A DNA stretch of 64,000 nucleotides from Siphonodentalium dalli (lineage: Eukaryota > Mollusca > Scaphopoda > Gadilida > Siphonodentaliidae). Position 1 is the first letter of the stretch. Every line of letters starts with the position of its first letter. Made by a program: the position numbers and the translations under genes. Of the stretch, positions 57,578-64,000 are shown in pieces. The DNA lies in assembly GCA_032622095.1 (NCBI GenBank), contig CP136064.1, forward strand, positions 177,274,247 to 177,338,246, given 5' to 3'. The notes under the pieces were generated by a model. That model was not told the DNA's origin, did not search any database, and was given only the letters and a program-made list of their open reading frames with translations.

Positions 57578-57947
57578 TATAATATTATTTTACCCAAAAT
57601 ATGTATCTCCTAATAAGTATCTTGGACACTGAATGAACTAATGGTTATATATTTCTTGCTTGCAAGATTCTAGAAGAAGTTTTAAAAAAAAATTGGTACA
57701 AAGTACCTACAGTATGCACACAGTCAAACCCGATTAGGTTTTATACTTTCGACCAATCATGTGAGTTCTTTCGCTATAAACGAGATGACAAGTAAGTTTA
57801 TGGTCTTTTTAATTTCTCTCTTCTGTGTATTTGATGCGTTTGACCGAGTGCACAGGGCGGGAATGTTGATTCCAACTGGGAGGCCCCTATGTGTTCAGTG
57901 TCCACGATACTTATTAGGAGATACATATTTTGGGTAAAAAAATATTA
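57578..57947. repeat. Inverted junction at the left end of the large TIR element
   Basis: TAATATTATTTTACCCAAAA TATGTATCTCCTAATAAGTA TC..GGACACTGAA at 57578-57641 recurs inverted at about 57884-57947. Right after it an outward-facing second copy of the element end begins (TATCTCTGTCAAAGATATCT TGGACACTGAATGAAC, 57950-57990). The arrangement is flank, end, inverted end, inverted flank, end, which suggests repeated insertion or aberrant transposition. Confidence 0.75.
57597..57826 (+). repeat. Left long terminal inverted repeat of the 5.2-kb segment
   Basis: Begins 150 bp downstream of the exon 3 donor. The inner end of the similarity is near TTTTTAATTTCTC. Confidence 0.82.
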
Positions 57948-58320
57948 TATCTCTGTCAAAGATATCTTGGACACTGAATGAACTAATGGTTATAATTAGA
58001 ATTCTTGAATAGGAGGAGGCCACGAGGCACATAATCAGACTATGCCCATGAAACCCACCTGCTGAAGCAGAAAAGATTTGCATCCTGTACCAAAAAGAGT
58101 TCTTTGTAGACGAGTGTTAATAAGAGACCATTGTGTCCCATATGCAGTAGCTCAGATAAACCCAAAAGCGATTGAGCCTCCTAAAAGGAAACAATAACAC
58201 ATACTTCATGTGCCCTAATGATCAGAGAGTGAAGGTGTCCAGGATAAACATTGGTCATAGGCAAGGGAGATAACTCATTCATTCATTCATGTTCCCAATA
58301 GGATAAAGAGACCTACTAAC

Positions 58321-58341
58321 CCCCCCCCCCCCCCCCCCCCC
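58321..58341. repeat. Poly-C tract
   Basis: About 21 C residues interrupted by none, then CGCCC. Length is likely unreliable. Confidence 0.9.
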
Positions 58342-58454
58342 GCCCTTCAGAGGATGAAGCAGCACTAGAACAACATCCAGAAGATGTTGACAGGCCCACA
58401 AGACACGGAAGAGGGGACCATAGCAGCAAACCGATGAGAAAACACGGTTATGAC

Positions 58455-58830
58455 TCGACTTGAAAGTGATGTGAAACACTCTGGCAGGGTGATCAAATAG
58501 AATTGGAGAATAATCTTGTTCAAAGTAGGTATTGTGACAAATACTATATCCAAATTGACTACACCCAAGCACGCGGATACACCAACTAAATGCAGAGACT
58601 CTCAATGAAATCCTATTTTGTTAGTCTGTCGCTGCTAGATGCGTCCCGAATCGAGAAGTAAAATTGGAAATGAGCGTGGTTCAGACGATATTGTCTACGG
58701 TCGATATGCGTGATATTTTCGGCCATGTGAGTAGAATACTAAAGTCCTCTGTGAGGCATAGCACCCGCATACTAACTGATCAGTTCCACGCAAACTATCA
58801 AGTCCATAATATGTCGAGGTTACTCTCATA
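58455..58830 (+). repeat. Family GTGAAACACTCCGGTAGGGT, copy 3 (inside the 5.2-kb segment)
   Basis: GTGATGTGAAACACTCTGGC AGGGTGATCAAATAG .. CCCGAATCGAGAAGTAAA .. GAGGCATAGCACCCGCATAC TAACTGATC .. AAGTCCATAATATGTCGAGG. Confidence 0.8.
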
Positions 58831-59123
58831 AAAGCGGCCTAATCGCTGAGTAAGCGCACCATGGCGATCACCACAAAATCGAACAGATTTGAAGGCCCGA
58901 CATTCTAAAGACTGGTCTCAACAACACCTTGAATACCCGGGCGGGATATGAAGGGAGGTGAGAATGGAGGCGAAGTAAATATTAGTCATGTGCAGTTCCT
59001 GATTGTGGCACATGGCCAGAGCAATAGGATATGGCGGACAATCAGACTGACAGAGGAAACCTCAAAGTCGGAGAAAAGGCCGGTGGACAAAGCAGGTCCC
59101 AATACCCGAGAGGGATATGATAG

Positions 59124-59975
59124 CAGTGTTCGCGCTGGACCGAAAAAAACTTTAGCCAAAAGTTTAGCCAAATGATAATTTTTATTAGCCAAATGAAATT
59201 TTTTTTAGCCAAATGTTTTTTTACCAAATTAAAACAACACAAAAAAACACTTTAAAAACAGTATTATACGAACATATCATCACATATCACACAGGTATTC
59301 GCAATCATGAAACTAACATTCTATATAATTATAATCCGCTAAACTATAATTGTAATAACTCTATACCGTTGACACTATTGATACCACGGCATGACGGCTG
59401 CTAACTATGGCTTCTTATACTGTAGTAAGGTGTTAACTGATGAATAGCTATTGTATTCAAATCGTTTATGGTGTGAAGCCCGGTCAAAGCATTTAGCTAT
59501 TTTATCTTCCAGACGGCTTAACCAATTACATAACCAGTATACAGCTTATATACGTTTTGACGATTAGGCTGCATGGTTATATAGACTCTCAACGAAGAGC
59601 CCAATGTCTGAACATCAGAAGTCTTTTTAGGCGTCAGTAAACTAATGTCATTCGGTCTCATCGTATTCAGTAGTGCTTCGTCAGGTTCGCTCGCCTGTTC
59701 ACTAACTTCCTAAGTTCCTCACATCTACTATCGCCACCATTACGGAACGATATTTCACAAGTACGAAAATAACGAAATACTTTCGTCACCTAACTTCGTC
59801 TTGAATGTCGATCTATTGAACGCTTTTATTAATTAGCTTTCTGACTCCATGCTTTCCGTCTCCATGTGTTTGGCCAAAAAGTTTAGCCAAAAGTTTAGCC
59901 AAATGAAATTTTTATTAGCCAAATTCTAAAAAAATAAGCCATTGGCTAATTTGGCTACCGACAGCGCGAACACTG
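59124..59975. mobile_element. hAT-superfamily element, 852 bp, TSD TATGATAG
   Basis: Perfect 8-bp duplication TATGATAG at 59116-59123 and 59976-59983. The ends CAGTGTTCGCGCTG and CAGCGCGAACACTG are inverted repeats. Inside each end is an array of the word TTAGCCAAA(TG), about six times on the left (59153-59222) and about as many on the right (59871-59956). In both places the word reads in the same plus-strand direction, that is, as direct repeats. No transposase is seen. Confidence 0.93.
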
Positions 59976-60099
59976 TATGATAGGTAGGCAGGCGGACCCA
60001 TCGGTATCTGGTAAGAAGGCAAAGCTTGACTGGACTCCAGGTCATGTCAGGGAAAAGACAGAAATGGGGTGACATGACATAATCGTGACCTCCGTGGTT

Positions 60100-61630
60100 A
60101 GCTTGTATTAATGGTCATTATGGACAACACAGTGAGGCGAGTTCGCACCCCTCCAGCGGTGTGCTGAAGCTGCGCAATTGCGTGTGGTACACTATGGAAA
60201 TCGCACGCCAGGGTCCAACCGCTGAGCAAGGTCGCATGCACTTAAGCGTCCCCCATAAGTCACCACAAGTCAGCCTTGTCATATCGGGGAGAAGCACAGG
60301 ATCGGATCCAACGAGGGCAGCGCCTGTAATGGCTGCAGCCGGTGCAGTGGTAGGCTAGTACAAATAACGGAGGTAATATTGTACAATATTGTACAAAACA
60401 ATCAGTCGAATGATTGCGACTTGTCTGCGACAAGTAACAATGAGGTAGCCATGGCAAGAAAGGGTTTTGAAAAACCGGTATGTGCCGCGATAGAATGAAC
60501 CTGGATTGGCTGAGGTAGGACCAGCGGTAGCTGCCGCATAACATCCATTGCTGCTCTACTCTGCGAAGGTTGTGGAAGCCGCGACTACAAATAGAGGAGG
60601 CATGACCACTAACAGACTCTGAGCCTGCAGCGCAGGCTGTACCGAGTCGGCAGAAAAAAAGTCGCCACACGTTGGTGTATTTTCTTGATATGGGGGCTCC
60701 ATCCAGTCCTTCGATTGTGGCAAACAGGCGTACTTCTCTGCGGAGGCTGAGGAGGCCACGACCAATAAGGAGGAGGCATGTCCAGTAAACAACTCAATTC
60801 CATGTTGATGGAGGAAGCAGGAGAAGGTGCCACGTTGTCTCATCCTTCTTTTTCTGTGCTGTTAGTATTGTGCTGGTAATGCATGCAAAATGGTGCGCAA
60901 TGGTTATCCTAAGATCGAAGGACTGACCCATCCGAAATTACCCTCGTGGAAGGCACTCTCGGATGGGCATGTCGAACTCGGACACGCATCAAATGCTGCT
61001 GAATCCAGGGGATGTAGTGACAGCACGTCCTCGTCTCTGTACAGCACCGTCCGTCCAAGAGATGGAGAAAAGGGGCAAGTATCCCGCCCAGGTCACCTGG
61101 TTTGACGAGGCACAAATTCCGGAGCCTCGGAAAGGAAACTAAGTCTGTAAGTTCTGGCCTAGGAGCCGAAAAAAGGCCAGGAACTGTACAAAGCAAGGCC
61201 ACACTGGTGGATGAAAGAACACAGGTGAATAAGAGGGATACATGCCTGCCCCTAACCGGGAGGGACGGATGCCGGAAAAGACATGATGAATGGAGGACAG
61301 GTTGGAACCTGTGCGGTAAAATCCCCTGGAATGGAAGCAGTGGCAGGTGACACTTTGAACTGCGAGGCAGGCAATATGTTGATAGCACCGGGCCTTGCGA
61401 GCTTTACGGACCACCGATGTTGTGGTAGCTATGGCAAGTGGCCGGCTGGTGCAGCGATGGAAGGAACCCGGACTCACCGGAGGCAGGACCAGCGGTAGCT
61501 GCGATTGGATGACCATCGCTGCCCTTCTCTGCGGAGGCTAAGGAGGCCGCGACCCAGAGGGAGGAGGCATGTCCAGTAACCGACTCAAACTCCATGTTGA
61601 TGGAGGAAGCAGGAGAAGGTGCCACGTCAG
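60100..61630. repeat. G+C-richer cargo with internal direct repeats
   Basis: Visibly richer in G+C and CpG than anything else in the window. A segment around AGGACCAGCGGTAGCTGC..CTCTGCGAAGG..GGAGGCATG occurs at about 60510-60606 and 61486-61572. AGGAGGCATGTCCAGTAA..CATGTTGATGGAGGAAGCAG GAGAAGGTGCCACG occurs at about 60772-60835 and 61564-61627. Frames of 70-160 codons exist on both strands (for example 60909-61388 minus), but none has a motif I recognise, and the repeats explain their similarity to each other. Non-coding origin is likely. Confidence 0.65.
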
Positions 61631-61633
61631 GAG

Positions 61634-62040
61634 AGGTGCCACGATTATTGATCTTGATAATCGATAATCAGTCGTCAATAAGAGAATATAATCGATTAAT
61701 CGTACCGAATAGCAATAACAGTGGAAGTTTCCATAATATGGCCTATTTGCGGGTTAAAAAACCAGGCCGAGATAAATTTGTTATGTGAATAATGTGTACC
61801 AGAACCACCGGTAATGACTAATGAGCACAATGTTTTACAAATATCGTTGCACGATCAAAGGTCGTTAACCCGTCGGTTGTAGATTAAACTGTAAAACAAA
61901 CAGCTGGGTATCCAAATATACCCGCCACTTTCCGACATCCGAAATAAAGGACTCAGATTAATCAACGCCGAAAATGGTAATCGATTATCGGCTGTATCAA
62001 CGGTTCATCGATTATATGATCAATCGTGGCACCCCTACCT
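61634..62040. mobile_element. Degenerate hAT-like element with AATCGATTA-rich ends
   Basis: Ends AGGTGCCACGATTATTGATC and GATCAATCGTGGCACCCCTA CCT are inverted. The interior near each end is rich in ATCGATAATC/GATTATCG words. Flanking GTCAGGAG and GTCAGAGG agree at 6 of 8 positions and may be a decayed target duplication. The GGTGCCACGATTNATC end resembles a common hAT terminus. Confidence 0.65.
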
Positions 62041-62572
62041 GTCAGAGGGAAAAAACATTACGAAGTTTTCATCGTAAAATCATTGAGTCTTATGTTCAAT
62101 GTAGAGAGAAGAGGCAAGCCACACTGTGGCTAGTTTATATGGCATCCGGGAGTAAAAATATTGTAAACTATTATATCCAATTCGTTTTGATAGGAATTTT
62201 CAGTGACCAAACTCCAAACTTGAGCTGAGTGTATAGGCCAACACCAAAGTGCCCCCGGTGCAGGGTTAAAAAATCCCAACGAGAACCTGAAGTAATCAAA
62301 TGAGCATGAAGCTCCAACAAGAAAAGGCATCGTTTTTTTATGCAAAAAACAACATTTGTTCTGAGTGATTCTCGTAAACAAAACAAAATTGGTTGATTTG
62401 TTATTGAAATTATCCATCCACGGAGCACTGTCATTGAGAAGACAGTATTGTAGAATAAATGATTGTTGAACAATTGGGAAACGTAATTCCGAAAATTGGA
62501 AACAAGTGCTATTGCACGAAATTAGGAAACGGCGCGTTGTCAGATGAAAAATGCGACTTATCTTGCAAAGTA

Positions 62573-62796
62573 GAAGAAATTAAAGAGACCATAAACTTAC
62601 TTGTCATCTCATTTATAGCAAAAGAACTCACATGATTGGTCGAAAGTATAAAACCATATCGGGTTTGACCGTGCGCGTACTGTAGGTACTTTGTACCGAT
62701 TTTTTTTTTAAAACTTCTTCTAGAATCTTGCAAGCAAGAAATATATAACCATTAGTTCATTCAGTGTCCAAGATATCTTTGACGGAGATACATACA
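62573..62796 (-). repeat. Right long terminal inverted repeat of the 5.2-kb segment
   Basis: Ends TTCAGTGTCCAAGATATCTT TGACGGAGATACATA. The variant GTCAAAGATATC matches the inner second end at 57950-57970 rather than the outer left end. Confidence 0.82.
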
Positions 62797-62842
62797 TTTA
62801 TTACAAAACGTTAAATATTGAAAATGAAAAATTGTTGAAATC

Positions 62843-63049
62843 TTAAACCTTTCATGATGGGAGCTGCGCCTGTGCAGCATTAAAGATTCTTTGCCATTGC
62901 ATTGCAATGCATTCTCTTATATATGCAAGTCTCCCAGAGAGCCTCACATATATAAGAGAATGCACTGGCTTACAAGGTCAAGGTAAATATTGTTAGGCCA
63001 ATGTATTCTCTTATATATGCGAGGCTCCCTATCACCATGAAAGGGTTTA
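62843..63049. mobile_element. TTAA MITE, copy 5 (right end truncated)
   Basis: TTAAACCTTTCATGATGGGA GCTGCGCC at the left. The right end stops with CCATGAAAGGGTTTAG and lacks most of the GCAGCTCC terminal block. Confidence 0.87.
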
Positions 63050-63218
63050 GGCACAAACTATTCATTGTGATGTCTGTAAATGTAGAACTCTGATATATAA
63101 TTACAGGGACTAAGAGTCAGATTGACTCCTTCCTTCAATAAATAATGGTGAATGATGATGTAATTATATGTAAGCAATTTTTCCAGCTAGCTAGGTCACA
63201 TATTAGACCGTTTCCCCA

Positions 63219-63605
63219 CAGGGGCGCCGGAAGAGGGGGGGGGGCAGAGGGGGCAGCTGACCCCCCTGCCCTTGACCAAGGGGGGCGAGCGGGGGCAGGA
63301 CTTGCCATTTTTCTGGAGACAGAAAATGCTTTTTGTGTGTTTAATCTCGTGTTTTTATAGCAAAATGTGTTTTTGGTCCAAATACGACCAATTTCACAAG
63401 GAATATTAATTTTTTGTCAATTTTATCACAAAACGGCCATAAAAACCGACAAATACCATTAAAATAGGGATTTTTGCCACAATGAATTTATGGTTATTTT
63501 CCCGAGTTTGCGGAGAAAATGCCCTTTTTTGCGGAAAAGCTGGGAAAAGTGCCCTTTTTGTAGGCTCTGTCCCCCCCCTGCCCTTGGATGCTTCCGGCGC
63601 CCCTG
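63219..63605. mobile_element. hAT-superfamily MITE, 387 bp, TSD TTTCCCCA
   Basis: Perfect 8-bp duplication TTTCCCCA at 63211-63218 and 63606-63613. The 15-bp inverted ends CAGGGGCGCCGGAAG and CTTCCGGCGCCCCTG are exact. Just inside each end is a CCCCCCTGCCCTTG word (63262 region and 63570 region). It is too short to encode a transposase. Confidence 0.95.
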
Positions 63606-63744
63606 TTTCCCCATATCATAGAAATAACCTGTTGTAATAGGAATTTGGGTCTTGGAAGAACAGTGTGCAGTGTTAATGGTCCTGAGTTCTATCATGTCAC
63701 CCACCTTCCCCCCAACAGATGTGTTATACATTGAATTGTTTTGC

Positions 63745-63907
63745 TACAGTAATGCCCTAAGTAATCTACCTCTTAACCACAGCAGAATTATGCTCTCGCC
63801 AAGAGCTTTCCGATGAATGGCAACAAGCCGTATTTCCGACTAAATCCTGAAAAGTTACCCATAATTCTGCTGTGGTTAAGAGGTCGATTACTTAGGGCAT
63901 TACTGTA
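63745..63907. mobile_element. MITE family CAGTAATGCCC, copy 9
   Basis: TACAGTAATGCCCTAAGTAA TCTACCTCTTAACC to GGTTAAGAGGTCGATTACTT AGGGCATTACTGTA. It has CTAAGTAA in both arms, like copy 5. Confidence 0.92.
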
Positions 63908-64000
63908 GTTGTGAGGAATAAGGAAAATTAGTCAGATTTAAGATTAATCCAGTTTTCAAAGCCCAACACGGCCAACAGGAACCCAGTCTGACTATTCTTA

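Larger units (their letters stand above)
57597..62796. mobile_element. ~5.2-kb segment bounded by ~225-bp inverted repeats
   Basis: Left repeat 57597-57826 (TATGTATCTCC..TCTTGGACACTGAATGAAC..CTTGCTTGCAAGATTCTAG..CGACCAATCATGTGAG..ATGACAAGTAAGTTTATGG) is matched inverted at about 62573-62796 with some 10-15 differences by eye. TA flanks are possible on both sides. The interior has no recognised transposase. It contains a family repeat (58455-58830), a hAT insertion (59124-59975), a G+C-richer cargo with direct repeats (60100-61630) and a degenerate hAT-like element. It may be a large non-autonomous DNA transposon or a transposon-bounded composite. Confidence 0.75.

Noticed and set aside
60909-61388. 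159-codon minus-strand frame in the G+C-rich cargo
   Set aside because: Open frames are expected by chance in G+C-rich DNA and long frames exist on both strands here. No recognisable motif.

Overview
The window looks like animal nuclear DNA, most probably from a lophotrochozoan and perhaps a mollusc. The reasons are AT-rich sequence, a spliced gene with canonical GT..AG junctions, a non-LTR retrotransposon, and a dense mix of DNA transposons, fold-back MITEs and low-grade satellites. Several repeats (stretches rich in 'gtccgtccgtc', the 'tatacccccc..gggggtata' family, frequent 'acatgtacatgta') are of a kind I associate with bivalve and gastropod genomes. There is no bacterial-style gene organisation, and almost all short ORFs in the window look like chance or repeat-derived.

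Left part (1-16.8 kb). An 8.86-kb block (244-9102) is followed directly by a near-identical second copy (9103-16841). Each carries a minus-strand reverse transcriptase of a non-LTR retrotransposon. Copy 1 is frameshifted. Copy 2 has one long frame but lacks 14 residues just after the first catalytic Asp. The copies also differ by insertions: a CAGGGG..CCCCTG-type element only in copy 1, a 365-bp local duplication only in copy 1, and an 879-bp TA-flanked element only in copy 2. At the matching site copy 1 carries TAGGCCTA, which has the form of an excision footprint.

Middle (17-35 kb). No gene is recognised. The region holds nested mobile elements: TA-flanked palindromic MITEs, a 'double hairpin' family, a hAT element with a perfect 8-bp target duplication, TTAA-flanked MITEs, a ~630-bp tandem repeat with a ~68-bp minisatellite embedded in it, and several imperfect interspersed repeats.

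Gene (about 35.8 kb to beyond 57.4 kb, plus strand). Three coding exons can be joined in phase: 36047-37625, 40822-40876 and 57391-57445, with a 5'UTR exon portion starting at an acceptor near 35826. The product begins with more than 520 hydrophilic, Ser/Lys-rich, probably disordered residues. These end in a cluster of acidic Tyr motifs (YDDL, YEDV) followed by a Lys/Glu-rich stretch, a layout like FYB1/ADAP-type adaptor proteins. That identity is tentative. The gene runs out of the window. Its introns contain most of the repeats between 37.6 and 57.4 kb.

Right part (57.5-64 kb). A ~5.2-kb segment (57597-62796) is bounded by ~225-bp inverted repeats. It has a visibly G+C-richer interior with internal direct repeats, and a second transposon (hAT, 8-bp duplication) plus a degenerate hAT-like element are inserted in it. 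A TTAA MITE, a 387-bp hAT MITE and a TA-flanked MITE follow. The window is best read as one long gene in a transposon-dense neighbourhood. Several insertions can be dated relative to each other because occupied and empty sites are both present.
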